A stretch of DNA of 37,712 nucleotides, taken from contig DVDU01000030.1 of assembly GCA_015296065.1 (NCBI GenBank), positions 1 to 37,712 of the forward strand. Direction: 5' to 3'. The stretch is from Oscillatoriaceae cyanobacterium M33_DOE_052 (GTDB lineage: Bacteria > Cyanobacteriota > Cyanobacteriia > Cyanobacteriales > Laspinemataceae). Position numbers and translations under genes: made by a program. Positions 1 to 9,647 of this stretch are shown here, one piece after another. Numbering within the stretch: position 1 is the stretch's first letter; each line of letters starts with the position of its first letter. The notes beneath the pieces are model-generated. The model saw only the letters and a list, made by a program, of their open reading frames with translations, was not told where the DNA came from and did not search any database.

Positions 1-90
1 CCCCACACTCCCCACACTCCCCAAACTCCCCACCCTCCCCACACCCCCCACACTCCCCGTCTCCCCGTCTCCCCCGCCCCCTCCCCAGAG
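1..90. repeat. C-rich 8-9 bp minisatellite inside the metalloprotease gene
   Basis: The plus strand is built of variants of CCCCACACT followed by CCCCGTCT units. Read on the minus strand the tract keeps the protease frame open and encodes a Gly/Val/Ser/Glu-rich low-complexity stretch. It resembles the other octamer tracts in the window. Its left limit is outside the window. Confidence 0.75.
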
Positions 91-1371
91 GTCCCCTAGT
101 AAGGAGCGATATTCGCCCTTCATAATGCGGACGAGATTGGCATCAAGGATGATATCTGCATCCAAAATTTGGCCGGTGAGGGGGTTAACTCGCGATGGGC
201 CGAGACCTAGGAACCAATTATCGTAAGCGGCGCTCCAGCGGATGGTGCTGTAGCGCACATCTTCCGGGTCCCAGTCGGCATTGTCTGGCATTTGCCGCAC
301 CTCCACAGCATTGGTAAATCCGGCGGACTCAAAAGCCTGATTCCACATCAACACGCCTTCGCGGATGGTATCGCGGTACTCTACGGGTACGGTGTTTTCT
401 ATCCAAAATGTAATTGGCTGTTTTGGTGCAGATAAAGGCGCGGCGGGATTTTGCTTTTCTAGGTGCCAGCGGTTGATGTAGCGCTGGAAATCTTCTGGGA
501 ACGAAGAGAAGTCCTTGTAAGCGGTGATAAAGTAGCCGATGCGTGGGTCTGCGAAACGGGGACGGTAGCCATTACCTGTAGGTAAGTCAGAGAAGCTGTA
601 GCGCACCTGAAGGTTAAAGGCGCGACTGTCGGGGAGGGTGGGGAGGTAGGCGGTGGTGGTGGCGTCACCAGTGATGAACCCATAAACTGATTCCACTTCT
701 ACGTTGTTGGGAAAGGCTTTGACCAGGGAGAAGTAGGATTTTTCCAGGTCTCGGGTGTAGCTAGCTCCCAAAATCCAGGGCAATATGGGTGTGAGCCCGG
801 TAAAATCTTGCTCCGTCATCAGCATATCGCTTAAGTCAACTAAGAGGGATTGGCGGGTGGGGTGAATGCTTTTGATGGGCAGCCCATATAGTACGGAGTC
901 ACTGAAGGAGGTGGAAATAGAGCGATCGAGGGGCGAGCCCGGTTGCTCCCGAAAATTCGTATTTCTCACCACAAACTGCAACCGGTCTTGTACCCGCTGG
1001 AAGTAAAAGAGAAAATCCTGCAGCGGCATCCCCCGTACTAAGACGCCTTGACCGATACCCGAGGCCAAAGTGACGACACATAGGAAATTTTTATCCAGTT
1101 GCTGGGGCTGGATTTCCCAGTAGATTTTGCCAGCTTTCTTTTGATGATAAACTGTAAACAAACCATCAATTTTTTCGGTGTTTTTGACCACTTCATCAAA
1201 TACTTCCAACTTTTCGCCCTCTGCCACGGATTGAGCCGAAACAGACAGGGGGAGCAGCCCATAGGCTAGAGGTAAGAAAAAAAGCAAAATTAGGAGAAAC
1301 CACGCCCCAAATCTCATGGCTTTTGGCCGGGGTCTTTGATTATTTGACCTTCGTCCGGTTTTTTCTGACAT
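1..1371 (-). CDS. Secreted zinc-dependent metalloprotease (DUF5117/DUF4953-like), N-terminal part, cut by window edge
   Basis: The frame is open from an ATG at 1371 to the window edge, giving 457 visible codons; an in-frame ATG at 1380 is an alternative start. After a basic N-terminus, residues about 20-46 form a hydrophobic signal/anchor segment ending near SVSA. The middle contains WIENTVPVEYRDTIREG, MWNQAFESAGF, GPSRVNPLTGQILDADI and similar blocks, the pattern I associate with large exported zinc metalloproteases of the DUF5117/DUF4953 group. The catalytic HEXXH motif normally lies further downstream and is outside the window, so activity cannot be judged. The last visible codons are a Gly/Val/Ser-rich tract from a 9-bp C-rich repeat. 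The gene follows the DUF1574 gene by 62 bp on the same strand, so co-transcription is plausible. Family assignment is from recall. Confidence 0.68.
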   Translation of the reverse strand, partial: MSEKTGRRSNNQRPRPKAMRFGAWFLLILLFFLPLAYGLLPLSVSAQSVAEGEKLEVFDEVVKNTEKIDGLFTVYHQKKAGKIYWEIQPQQLDKNFLCVVTLASGIGQGVLVRGMPLQDFLFYFQRVQDRLQFVVRNTNFREQPGSPLDRSISTSFSDSVLYGLPIKSIHPTRQSLLVDLSDMLMTEQDFTGLTPILPWILGASYTRDLEKSYFSLVKAFPNNVEVESVYGFITGDATTTAYLPTLPDSRAFNLQVRYSFSDLPTGNGYRPRFADPRIGYFITAYKDFSSFPEDFQRYINRWHLEKQNPAAPLSAPKQPITFWIENTVPVEYRDTIREGVLMWNQAFESAGFTNAVEVRQMPDNADWDPEDVRYSTIRWSAAYDNWFLGLGPSRVNPLTGQILDADIILDANLVRIMKGEYRSLLGDLWGGGGGDGETGSVGGVGRVGSLGSVGSVG

Positions 1372-1433
1372 TTTACCCATGACCAATGACCAAGGCCAAA
1401 TGACTTTTAGTTTTTTCAACGCTAACATAATGA

Positions 1434-4400
1434 CTAGGGGTTTGGTTTTAGCACAATTGGCCAGGAAATCAAGGCATCGCGGGCGAGCTTGCGGGAAACT
1501 TCGTCAGCACCAAAGCGGTTGAGGTGACTGGGGTCAGAGAAATAATCATTTTGGGTTGGCCACAACTCGCTGAAATCTTTAAACAGGAATCCCCACTGCA
1601 TGGCTAAGGCCAGAATATACTGTTGAAATTCGCGCTCGTATGCCAGCCGTACCGGGTCTAAGTACCCCATAGTGAGGGGGGTGTTGATAAACACTAGGTT
1701 GATGTCCCGTTCTTGGGTAAATTGCAGAATGTTTTGCAAAGCATCATCCTGTTTGCCTAGGAGCTGAAAGGATTGGTAATCGGCGTCGTAAGTGCCGGTG
1801 ACTAAGGCATATTGATCGTAGTAGCTATACGGGTCGAATTTCAGGGAAATTGGGAGGAAACCGTTGGCTTGAGGGGTGCTTTCTGACACCTGCGGTTCTG
1901 ACTGTGACTCTTCCTCAAAGATGCTGCTGCCTTGTTCGGTTTCTGCCTCTGGGGGTGGTAGTGGCTGAGGTGGAGTCAGACGGACTCGGTGGATTTGAGA
2001 AGAAAGCAGTTTGAGCAGGTTGGTGCGGTGTTTATAGCTGGCGGAAACTGAGGTCAATTTTGATGCCAAAAAGGCATCGAGTTCCTCGTAAACGGCGGCC
2101 AAGTTTAAACCCTTGGTGGTTTTGGGTTTGGCTTGACCCATAGGGTCATCTCCATCAGCAGGATGGGGGTTGGGGATGGTGGGGAGGTTGCCTTGTTGCA
2201 GGGCTTTGTAACCGGGGGAGGCGACGATCGCCTCCATTGTCCGATCGGCTCGACCACTGTTAAAAGCCCTAGCGCCATCGGCCCATAAAATCAGCTTGGG
2301 CAGGTATTCTGGGGGCAAAAGCTCCCGCAGCAGCCATTCCACCACCTGCGCTGTGGCGCCGTTGATGCCGAAATTAAAAATCCGTAATCCTGGGCGGGCT
2401 GTCCCTAATGCGGCTGTTAATGTGGCTGGGTCAACGCCGCGCAGGGCACGGGAACTGCCCACAATTAAAACATCCGCTGGACCGCCTGCGGCCACATAGT
2501 GGAAGTAATTGGCTAGCTGTTCGTCCAGTTGTTTACTGTTAAATGTGGGGTAGGAGAAGGAGAAATCGGATCTCTTTGCTGTTTGTCCCTCTGATGTCTG
2601 GTCGGCGGTTGTTGCTGTAAAACCGGAGTTATCAAAAGCGCCTTCTTCGTGGATGGTGCCACCTAGGGTGCCAGGGGGTTCATCCTGGGGGATGGTTTCT
2701 ACTTGTTCAATCTGGGGTAGCTTGGAGGGTGCCAAGGAGCTAGGATGCACCGAGGATGCTAAAAACCAATCGGCTTGGACGAGACCGAGCAATCCTAAGA
2801 CGCCCCAGACTAAGGTCACGGCGGGACCGGCTGTTTCCGCCGTCGGTACGGATTTGGCTGGGAGAAAGCCATGAGTGGCAATTAGTAGCTGCCTGAGCCA
2901 GTTAGAAGAATCTGGTGTGGTTTTTTCTCGACTGGGAACTCGTTGTTTGGTGAGAAAGGTTTGTAAGTCCTCGGAGTTGCTGACTGTGCCGGAGAATTCG
3001 CGATCGAGGACTGTCTGTGGCGGTTGGGGGAGAAAATCTGGGGAACTGACGCTGGTGGGGGGAAATTCCACGGCTGGTTCCGGTACGGTTTCTCGCTGTT
3101 TGATTGCGGTGTCGAATTCGTCAGCAAAATCAAGGTTATGGCGCCACAGGGGTCCGACGCGACCGCAGACGCGCCCGTAAATGCGGACACCGGCGAGTCC
3201 GGCGATTTTGAGGTTGGCGATGACTTTGGCCAGATCCAAGCCTACCTGACGCGGTGGCGGGGAAACGGGATGGTCAACTAAGACATGCAGGATGTCTCCC
3301 TGTGCGTCTGTGCTTTTGCTGACGCGGCGAATGGCTACTTGCATGCCGCCGGATTGCAGCTTGCGGTCTAGGTCGGGATTGAGCTGGCGATCGACCAGGA
3401 AGGTAATCGCCTCGAGGTCTCCGGCGGCGGCTCGCTCCAGGACCGTAGCTGCTAGCTCTACGTGCCGAGAAGCGGGCAAATCCAGCCAATCCACCCAAAC
3501 CGGGGGGGATTCTTCGGCGAGCTGACCGTAGAGGGTGGCGCCGATGATTCCCTGGGGGGCGATGCTTTCTAAGACGGGTTTGATGCAGGCTTTGACGGTT
3601 TCTTTGTCAATTGCTGCTCCCCTGCTCCCCTGCTCCCCTGCTCCCCTGCTCCCCTTCTCCCCTGCTCCCCATCTCCCCGTCTCCGAGTCTCCCCGTCTCC
3701 CCTTGTCATTGGTGCTACTCCAGGAGGTTTTGGAGAAAAATAGGTGTAGGGTGGATTCTTCGATTACTCCTGATACTTTGAGTCCCAGAGGGGTTATTTG
3801 TTGCTCGAGCAGTCTGGTGAGGGCGGGGATATCGCCCCAGCGAGCCCAGGCGGCCAACTGCTGTTCTGGTGGGGTCAGGTCTATGCGCAGCAACCATTCG
3901 GGTTTGGTTTCGCCTGTGACTTGGCCAAGGATGAGAGCATCCCGGTATCCTTCTAGGCGAAGCTGGCGCAACCGCTGCGCTAGGGGTTCTACCAGTAGCA
4001 CTGGGTCGGGACTGTAGGCGGAGGTGCAAAATACCCACAAGCGTTTTTGGGTGGTGGTGGCGTCTCCCTTGCTCCCCTGCTCCCCTGCTCCCCTGCTCCC
4101 CTGCTCCCCTGTGGTTTTCAGGGGTCGAATTTGGACTCTGACGCCGACGCCGAAGGGGCTGAGGATTTCGCTGAGGTAGCGGGCGATCGCGGCGGGGTTG
4201 CCCTGACGGGCGGCGATCGTTGACTCGATACCCAGGGCATTTTCCGGGGGTGGGGGTGGGGTGGTCTCTGGAACGGGGGTCGGGGGGTCTATGCGCACGC
4301 TCCAGTCCGCCTGTTTGTTGCCTTGTTTTCTGCCGTAGAGAAAGATTTGGTAAATTGGGGATGTGGCCACCCTGCCAGTGATTTCTGGGGGTAGGGTGTT

Positions 4401-4652
4401 GAGGTCGGTGACATCCAAGGCGGTTTTTAACTTCTGTAATGTTGCCTCCATTGGCGGACTTTCGGGGGCTTCGCAGAGGATGTGGAGGATGTTGCCGAGC
4501 ATCCGATACACTATTTTGGTGTCTGTTTGGCTCAGGCTGCGGTGAATCCATGCGCTTAATGTGGTTGTGTCCGCCGTTGGGCGCCTTTCGGTTTTTGTTG
4601 TCTGCCCCTGCCCCGATCGTTTTAACTGGGGGCTGCTGCTCGTATTTTTCAT
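1434..4652 (-). CDS. DUF1574 protein: four N-terminal repeats, one membrane helix, SGNH-like C-terminal domain
   Basis: A 1072-residue protein. Four related units of roughly 60-90 residues can be seen at about 57-117, 201-260, 304-388 and 453-507; each starts with a short strand (LHILCEAP, LWVFCTSA, LHLFFSKT, LHVLVDHP) and ends with a YGR-like turn and a Trp-containing strand such as WLLRIDL. One strongly hydrophobic helix lies at about 605-632. The C-terminal third has VGSSRALRG near residue 730 and DPSHLNRFG near 1037, matching the Ser block and the Asp-x-x-His block of SGNH/GDSL-like folds, as in cyanobacterial DUF1574 proteins. Two GEQGSRGA-type linkers from octamer repeats separate the N-terminal units. 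The function is unknown; an envelope-anchored esterase or acyl-transfer role is inferred only. The metalloprotease gene follows on the same strand. Confidence 0.75.
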   Translation of the reverse strand: MKNTSSSPQLKRSGQGQTTKTERRPTADTTTLSAWIHRSLSQTDTKIVYRMLGNILHILCEAPESPPMEATLQKLKTALDVTDLNTLPPEITGRVATSPIYQIFLYGRKQGNKQADWSVRIDPPTPVPETTPPPPPENALGIESTIAARQGNPAAIARYLSEILSPFGVGVRVQIRPLKTTGEQGSRGAGEQGSKGDATTTQKRLWVFCTSAYSPDPVLLVEPLAQRLRQLRLEGYRDALILGQVTGETKPEWLLRIDLTPPEQQLAAWARWGDIPALTRLLEQQITPLGLKVSGVIEESTLHLFFSKTSWSSTNDKGRRGDSETGRWGAGEKGSRGAGEQGSRGAAIDKETVKACIKPVLESIAPQGIIGATLYGQLAEESPPVWVDWLDLPASRHVELAATVLERAAAGDLEAITFLVDRQLNPDLDRKLQSGGMQVAIRRVSKSTDAQGDILHVLVDHPVSPPPRQVGLDLAKVIANLKIAGLAGVRIYGRVCGRVGPLWRHNLDFADEFDTAIKQRETVPEPAVEFPPTSVSSPDFLPQPPQTVLDREFSGTVSNSEDLQTFLTKQRVPSREKTTPDSSNWLRQLLIATHGFLPAKSVPTAETAGPAVTLVWGVLGLLGLVQADWFLASSVHPSSLAPSKLPQIEQVETIPQDEPPGTLGGTIHEEGAFDNSGFTATTADQTSEGQTAKRSDFSFSYPTFNSKQLDEQLANYFHYVAAGGPADVLIVGSSRALRGVDPATLTAALGTARPGLRIFNFGINGATAQVVEWLLRELLPPEYLPKLILWADGARAFNSGRADRTMEAIVASPGYKALQQGNLPTIPNPHPADGDDPMGQAKPKTTKGLNLAAVYEELDAFLASKLTSVSASYKHRTNLLKLLSSQIHRVRLTPPQPLPPPEAETEQGSSIFEEESQSEPQVSESTPQANGFLPISLKFDPYSYYDQYALVTGTYDADYQSFQLLGKQDDALQNILQFTQERDINLVFINTPLTMGYLDPVRLAYEREFQQYILALAMQWGFLFKDFSELWPTQNDYFSDPSHLNRFGADEVSRKLARDALISWPIVLKPNP
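3613..3702. repeat. GGGGAGCA octamer array, DUF1574 linker 2
   Basis: Near-perfect 8-bp units (TGCTCCCC on the plus strand) degrade into TCTCCCCG-type units. On the coding strand they give a GEQGSRGA-like linker. Eight is not a multiple of three, so one peptide period needs three DNA units, and gain or loss of one unit shifts the frame. Confidence 0.85.
4063..4115. repeat. GGGGAGCA octamer array, DUF1574 linker 1
   Basis: About six consecutive 8-bp units, encoding a GEQGSRGA/GEQGSKGD linker between the first and second N-terminal units of the DUF1574 protein. Same unit as at 3613 and 13275. Confidence 0.85.
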
Positions 4653-4743
4653 TGGTCCAATGTCCTTAATTCCGGTTTAATTTTGGCATATTAGGACTGT
4701 GGCTGTGTTACCTCAACCCAAAACTTTATTCCTGGGATTTTTT

Positions 4744-4992
4744 ATGTCTGTTCCCGACCAAACTCCAGCTCCACCAGATTTCTACAGTGCCCCACCGCCT
4801 TTTATCCCTGCCGCTGTCGGCGTCGCTTTCCTCTCCTGTCCGATGCTGCTCACTCTCGTGGGTGGTTCTGGCGTCGCTGCCTTCATCACCTCTGTGGGGG
4901 CCGCTAGCGAGGAGCTGTTTCGGGGCGATCGTCTCCCCCCCCTCCCCTTTCCCGATATCTCTGCCACACCAGGGTCTTGCACCGATCCATAA
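4744..4992 (+). CDS. Small hypothetical membrane-associated protein
   Basis: An 82-residue ORF from ATG 4744; a GTG at 4699 would add 15 residues. After a Pro-rich start (TPAPPDFYSAPPPF) there is a hydrophobic stretch of about 30 residues (AAVGVAFLSCPMLL and onward) that could span the membrane, then a Pro-rich tail. GGGA lies upstream of the ATG at usable spacing. The gene is divergent from the DUF1574 gene, and its stop codon overlaps the hairpin at 4991. I recognise no family, so it may be spurious. Confidence 0.4.
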   Translation: MSVPDQTPAPPDFYSAPPPFIPAAVGVAFLSCPMLLTLVGGSGVAAFITSVGAASEELFRGDRLPPLPFPDISATPGSCTDP

Positions 4993-5050
4993 CTCTTTAT
5001 AATTAATGATTGACAATTTCCATATTGTCAATCATTAATTGTAAAGAGTT
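4991..5050. terminator. 27-bp-arm hairpin, terminator or palindromic repeat
   Basis: The left arm 4991-5017 and right arm 5024-5050 are complementary over 27 bp with a single G-U type exception; the loop is six bases (TTCCAT). The stem is AT-rich, unlike a usual terminator. Its core TAATTAATGATTGACAAT resembles the TGATAATTGACAATT blocks near 22210, 36875 and 36990, so it is probably a repeat element now placed after the small ORF. Confidence 0.65.
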
Positions 5051-5704
5051 ATTACAGCACCTGGCCAAATTACCTCTCCTACTGTACCCTTTGAAATAAT
5101 ATAACCGCCTCAATTAGGCGAAAATTACAGGGCTAATACCGGTTTGATTTCTGAATGAAACAGATATCTGGTCAGGGCTCCTAATTTTTCGCCCCGACGA
5201 ACCCCCCCTAACCTGACCTATCTGTAACTATGATAAATACAATTGGTAGAAAAACCCAAACGATCGCCATATGGTCAAAATATGACTTAGCCAATGTAAT
5301 AGTTAAAAAACCTCCTAAAATTAGACGAAATTAATTTAATTATCAACTAATTATTGGGCGGATTGTGGCTGAATTTAAACCACAGCGGTTAGCTCAATAA
5401 TTAAGAATAAATACTCAGACAATGGCTTTCGCTTGTCCTATTAATGCCGGGTAATTATTAATTTTCTCCATCGCTACCAGCCACTCAAGCTAAGGGATAA
5501 ATTTATCTTCACGGAAATGGTTTATTGACCATAGGCATCAGAACCGCAGAGGAGAAGATGAGGAAGGATCACAACTCAGAGTAAATTGTGATGATTGATA
5601 CATAAAGTACCAACCTGGATCTATATGCTAAAGGGAAAAGAGGCTTTAGAACTGGGATGATATCGTTGTAGGATAATGTTCAGTATTATCGGGAAATTAG
5701 CTTT
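5051..5704. other. Gene-free region upstream of ppc
   Basis: No ORF with coding character on either strand; the short ATG frames are 8-10 codons long. The DNA is AT-rich. I found no clear sigma-70 promoter and no NtcA-type GTA-N8-TAC site. It presumably holds the promoter and leader of ppc. Confidence 0.5.
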
Positions 5705-8700
5705 ATGCAGCTTGAATTAAACCAAATTCCAAGTTCAATATCATCGGACATCCTGCTGCGGCATCGCCTCAAAATAGTAGAAGACATCTGGGAAGCGGTA
5801 CTCCGCCAGGAATGCGGTCAGGAACTGGTAGAACTGCTCGGCCAGATGCGATCGATGTGTTCTCCAGAAGGGCAAGCCTCGAACATCTTAGAACCCTCAG
5901 TGCTGAAACTGGTAGAACAGCTAGAACTCAACGACGCGATTCGTGCTGCCAGGGCGTTTGCCCTCTACTTTCAGCTCATCAACATTGTGGAACAGCAATA
6001 CGAGCAGAACTCTCAGCTAGCTTACCGCAGTACGGTTCACAGTAATGCTGCCTTGGAAACTCTATTGCCACAGATACAGCCAGGGAGTAGCCAGGGGCGG
6101 CATGTGGGGACTTTTAAAGCCCTATTTCCCGAATTGCGTCTGCTTAATGTGCCGCCGCAGCAAATTCAAAGACTGCTAGACCACTTGGAAATCCGGCTGG
6201 TGTTTACGGCTCACCCAACGGAAATTGTGCGCCACACCCTGCGTACCAAGCAGCGACGAATTGCGAAAATTCTGCAAAAATTGGACTCGACGGGGGACAT
6301 CTCGGAAATTGTGGCGCACCAGGATAGTGATGCGGGTGTGGACCTCCTCGAAGAACTGACGGAAGAAATCCGCCTGTGGTGGCGCACTGATGAGCTGCAT
6401 CAGTTTAAACCGACGGTTCTCGATGAAGTGGATTATGCTTTGCACTATTTTACTGAGGTGCTGTTTGATACTGTGCCCCAATTGTATCTGCAGCTGAAAA
6501 AGAGCTTGCAAGCGTCATTCCCCTATTTGCGGCCCCCCCGCTATAATTTCTGTAAATTTGGCTCTTGGGTGGGTGCCGATCGGGATGGCAACCCCTCATG
6601 TACTTCGGAAGTCACCTGGAAAACTGCCTGCTATCAGCGCCAAATTGTTTTGGAAAAATACATCCAGTCGGTGCGCCTGCTCCAAGACCAGCTTAGTCTA
6701 TCTCTACATTGGAGTCAGGTGTTACCGGAACTGCTGGAGGTTTTGGAACAAGACAGACTCTCGATGCCAGAAGTTTACGATGGTTTGGCGATTCGCTACC
6801 GTCACGAACCATATCGCTTGAAGCTGGCTTACATCGCGGCACGTCTGGAAAATACCCTGAAACGCAATGGGCGTTTGTCGGAAGAAGGGGGCAAATTTCA
6901 GGGTCAAGAGGACAACCAGCGGCGGCTTTCAGAGATGCAAAGCGCTAATATTTACCGCTCTTGCAGTGAATTTATGGCGGAGCTGCGCCTAATTCAGCGC
7001 AATTTGGCGGCGACGGGTCTGATCTGTCGGGAGATTGAAACTCTGATTTGCCAGGTGGAGGTGTATGGGTTTCACTTGACGGAGCTGGATATCCGCCAGG
7101 AGTCTCCCCGCCACTGTGAGGCTTTTAATGAAATCGCTGCTTACTTGCAAATTTTGCCGAAGCCTTATGAGGAGCTATCGGAGACGGAGCGGGTGGATTG
7201 GCTGGTTAAAGAGCTAAAAACTCGGCGTCCTTTGATTCCCACGGATTTGCCTTTCTCGCCGACGGTGCGGGAGACGATCGAGACTTTCCGCATCGTCCGC
7301 GCCATTCAGCAAGAGTTTGGCCAGGAAATCTGCCAGACGTACATTATCAGTATGAGCCACTCGGCAAGTAATTTGCTGGAAGTGCTGCTGTTGGCGAAAG
7401 AGGCGGGACTGTATGACCCGGCTACTGGGATTAGCACTCTGCATGTGGTGCCTCTGTTTGAAACGGTGGAAGACCTGAAACGGGCCCCGGCGGTGATGCA
7501 GCAGTTGTTTGACTTACCTCTATATTTGGCTAATTTGGCGGGTGGTTATGCGGCGTTGGGTGGCTCGGTGGCGGCTGGGACTAGCAGTAATGCTGGCTCG
7601 CGAGTTGTACCTCTGGTCTATCCCGGCTCCCCGAACCACAAAGCTGGCCCGATCGCTCTGCAAGAGGTGATGCTGGGCTATTCCGACAGTAACAAGGATT
7701 CGGGTTTCCTCAGCAGCAACTGGGAAATTCACAAGGCGCAAAAGGATCTGCAAAAGGTCGCATCGTCTAAGAGTGTGGTGTTGCGCATCTTTCACGGTCG
7801 CGGCGGTTCTGTGGGGCGGGGCGGTGGACCGGCTTATGAGGCGATTTTGGCGCAGCCGAATCGCACGATCGAGGGGCGGATTAAGATTACGGAGCAGGGA
7901 GAAGTCCTGGCGAGTAAATATACTCTACCCGATTTGGCTTTGTACAATCTGGAAAGTATCGCGGCGGCGGTGGTGAAAGCGAGTTTGCTGGGTACTGGTT
8001 TCGATGATATCGAAACTTGGAATGAAATTATGGAGGAGTTGGCGGCGGACTCTCGGTCACACTACCGGGCTCTGATTTATGAGCAACCGGATTTGGTGGA
8101 TTTTTTCCACGAAGTTACTCCGATTCAAGAAATTAGCCAGTTACAAATTTCTTCTCGTCCGGCTCGTCGGACTACGGGGAAAAAGGATTTGGGCAGTTTG
8201 CGGGCGATTCCCTGGGTGTTTAGTTGGACGCAAACTCGGTTTTTGCTTCCCGCTTGGTATGGGGTGGGTACGGCTTTACAACGGTTTTTGCAGCAGGAAC
8301 CGGTGGAACATCTGAAGTTACTGCAATATTTCTATCTGAAGTGGCCGTTTTTTAAGATGGTGATTAGTAAGGTAGAGATGACTCTTTCTAAGGTGGATTT
8401 ACAAATTGCTCACTATTATGTGCGGGAACTGGCTAGTCCAGGACACTTAGCGCGGTTTGAGGAACTGTTTGAGGCGATCGCTTCTGAATATAACCTGACC
8501 CGCGAGCTGGTGCTGCAAATTACTGGTCAAACTCGGCTTTTGGATGGCGACCCCTATTTACAGCGTTCGGTGCAGTTGCGCAATGGCACGATCGTGCCTT
8601 TGGGTTTATTGCAAGTTTCTTTGCTCAAACGATTGCGCCAACATGACCAGCAACAGTCTTCTGGGGCAATTCAATCCCGTTATAGTAAGGGAGAATTACT

Positions 8701-8758
8701 GCGGGGGGCGCTGTTGACTCTTAATGGCATCGCCGCTGGTTTACGCAATACCGGTTGA
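5705..8758 (+). CDS. ppc: Phosphoenolpyruvate carboxylase
   Basis: Catalyses PEP + bicarbonate to oxaloacetate + phosphate in the cytosol, the anaplerotic carbon fixation of cyanobacteria. At 1017 residues it has the usual length for the cyanobacterial enzyme. Key blocks are [11 protein letters not shown] near residue 167 (catalytic His), [19 protein letters not shown] near 658, [14 protein letters not shown] near 697 (the glycine-rich catalytic loop), and the C-terminal RNTG carboxylate anchor. The N-terminus has no plant-type phosphorylation motif. No good Shine-Dalgarno precedes the ATG. The gene is followed by a strong hairpin at 8771, so it is probably monocistronic. Confidence 0.98.
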   Translation: MQLELNQIPSSISSDILLRHRLKIVEDIWEAVLRQECGQELVELLGQMRSMCSPEGQASNILEPSVLKLVEQLELNDAIRAARAFALYFQLINIVEQQYEQNSQLAYRSTVHSNAALETLLPQIQPGSSQGRHVGTFKALFPELRLLNVPPQQIQRLLDHLEIRLVFTAHPTEIVRHTLRTKQRRIAKILQKLDSTGDISEIVAHQDSDAGVDLLEELTEEIRLWWRTDELHQFKPTVLDEVDYALHYFTEVLFDTVPQLYLQLKKSLQASFPYLRPPRYNFCKFGSWVGADRDGNPSCTSEVTWKTACYQRQIVLEKYIQSVRLLQDQLSLSLHWSQVLPELLEVLEQDRLSMPEVYDGLAIRYRHEPYRLKLAYIAARLENTLKRNGRLSEEGGKFQGQEDNQRRLSEMQSANIYRSCSEFMAELRLIQRNLAATGLICREIETLICQVEVYGFHLTELDIRQESPRHCEAFNEIAAYLQILPKPYEELSETERVDWLVKELKTRRPLIPTDLPFSPTVRETIETFRIVRAIQQEFGQEICQTYIISMSHSASNLLEVLLLAKEAGLYDPATGISTLHVVPLFETVEDLKRAPAVMQQLFDLPLYLANLAGGYAALGGSVAAGTSSNAGSRVVPLVYPGSPNHKAGPIALQEVMLGYSDSNKDSGFLSSNWEIHKAQKDLQKVASSKSVVLRIFHGRGGSVGRGGGPAYEAILAQPNRTIEGRIKITEQGEVLASKYTLPDLALYNLESIAAAVVKASLLGTGFDDIETWNEIMEELAADSRSHYRALIYEQPDLVDFFHEVTPIQEISQLQISSRPARRTTGKKDLGSLRAIPWVFSWTQTRFLLPAWYGVGTALQRFLQQEPVEHLKLLQYFYLKWPFFKMVISKVEMTLSKVDLQIAHYYVRELASPGHLARFEELFEAIASEYNLTRELVLQITGQTRLLDGDPYLQRSVQLRNGTIVPLGLLQVSLLKRLRQHDQQQSSGAIQSRYSKGELLRGALLTLNGIAAGLRNTG

Positions 8759-8770
8759 TGGGTTGCTTCC

Positions 8771-8803
8771 AGAAACCCGGTTTATTTAAAAAACCGGGTT
8801 TCT
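8771..8803. terminator. Hairpin after ppc, built from the AGAAACCCGGTTT repeat
   Basis: 13-bp perfect arms (AGAAACCCGGTTT and its complement at 8791-8803) around a 7-base AT-rich loop. It lacks a long U tract. Related motifs occur at 23781-23847 and 27576-27634, so this is a dispersed palindromic element that may also act as terminator. Confidence 0.65.
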
Positions 8804-8831
8804 CTGGTCATATGAGGAGGAGAAAGGGAAA

Positions 8832-9398
8832 ATGAGTGATTTTGATTCACTGCCCGTGTGGCCAGTTCAAGACCGGTTCTTAGAACTGCATTCCCGATGG
8901 CTTACTCTCATTGGCGAGCATCTGCTCGATGGGGAAGGCAATTTATTAGAATATTGGCGAGTGGAAAAGGCAGATTCGGTGATTGTCCTGCCGATTCAAG
9001 ATGATTGTTTAATTGTCCTACCTCCCACATATCGTCCTGGTTTAGGACAGGCAACTATTGATTTTCCGGGGGGACGTTTATTGAATGGACACCCACCCCA
9101 TGCAGCGGCGACGACTATCCTTTGTAGAGAATTGGGCATTGAGCCGGAGGCAATTAAGCAAATGACGCCTCTCAATGTTCAAGGATGGGCGGTAAATAGC
9201 TCGTTTTCCAATCAAAAGTTATACAGCTTTGTGGCAGCTCTTCATGGTGCAAGGCAAGCTGCGGCAAAGTCAGCCAGAACTTATCCCATTACAGCCGAGG
9301 GAGTGCAGATGCTGCTGCAAGAATTGACTTGTTTACAGTGTCGCGCTGTTTTGCTAGAATGGTGGCTCATATCAAGTCCGGGGGCATCGATCGGGTAA
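8832..9398 (+). CDS. Nudix-fold protein with degenerate Nudix box
   Basis: A 188-residue protein with a strong ribosome site (AGGAGG at 8815-8820). The central block IDFPGGRLLNG then AAATTILCRELGIEPEAI has the beta-strand, Gly-Gly and Arg-Glu-Leu pattern of Nudix proteins. The canonical box GX5EX7REUXEEXGU is not met: the first Glu is replaced and the EE pair is missing because of an apparent shortening. These residues bind Mg2+ in active hydrolases, so pyrophosphatase activity is doubtful, and a binding or regulatory role is possible. It follows ppc by about 70 bp with a hairpin between. Confidence 0.6.
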   Translation: MSDFDSLPVWPVQDRFLELHSRWLTLIGEHLLDGEGNLLEYWRVEKADSVIVLPIQDDCLIVLPPTYRPGLGQATIDFPGGRLLNGHPPHAAATTILCRELGIEPEAIKQMTPLNVQGWAVNSSFSNQKLYSFVAALHGARQAAAKSARTYPITAEGVQMLLQELTCLQCRAVLLEWWLISSPGASIG

Positions 9399-9488
9399 TT
9401 TCGGGGCAACCACTCAGTTTTGCACCAACGAAGCAGTAGGACTTGATATCATTTCAATTAAGAATGAAACAATCCCTAGAGTTGCCCT

Positions 9489-9536
9489 CTATCCCCCAAC
9501 CCCTTTCGACCAAAAAGGGAGAAAGGGGAGTAAGAC
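9489..9536. repeat. Dispersed repeat, copy 1
   Basis: The sequence CTCTATCCCCCAACCCC followed by AAAAAGGGAGAAAGGGG recurs in reverse complement at about 34852-34905. It is followed by a GGGGAAGA purine-rich tract to about 9580. Confidence 0.75.
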
Positions 9537-9647
9537 GGGGAAGAGGGGGAAGAGGGGGAGGGGTGGGAAGAGGGGGAAGATGGCCCTATGCTGGCTGCAC
9601 GAGTGCTGATGACAATCAGAAATCAAAATCGCATAAAGTTTTTCAAA

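Noticed and set aside
3535-4017. 160-residue plus-strand ORF inside the DUF1574 gene
   Set aside because: Open because the octamer has no stop on either strand (gives LLPCSPAP). The opposite strand has the conserved protein.
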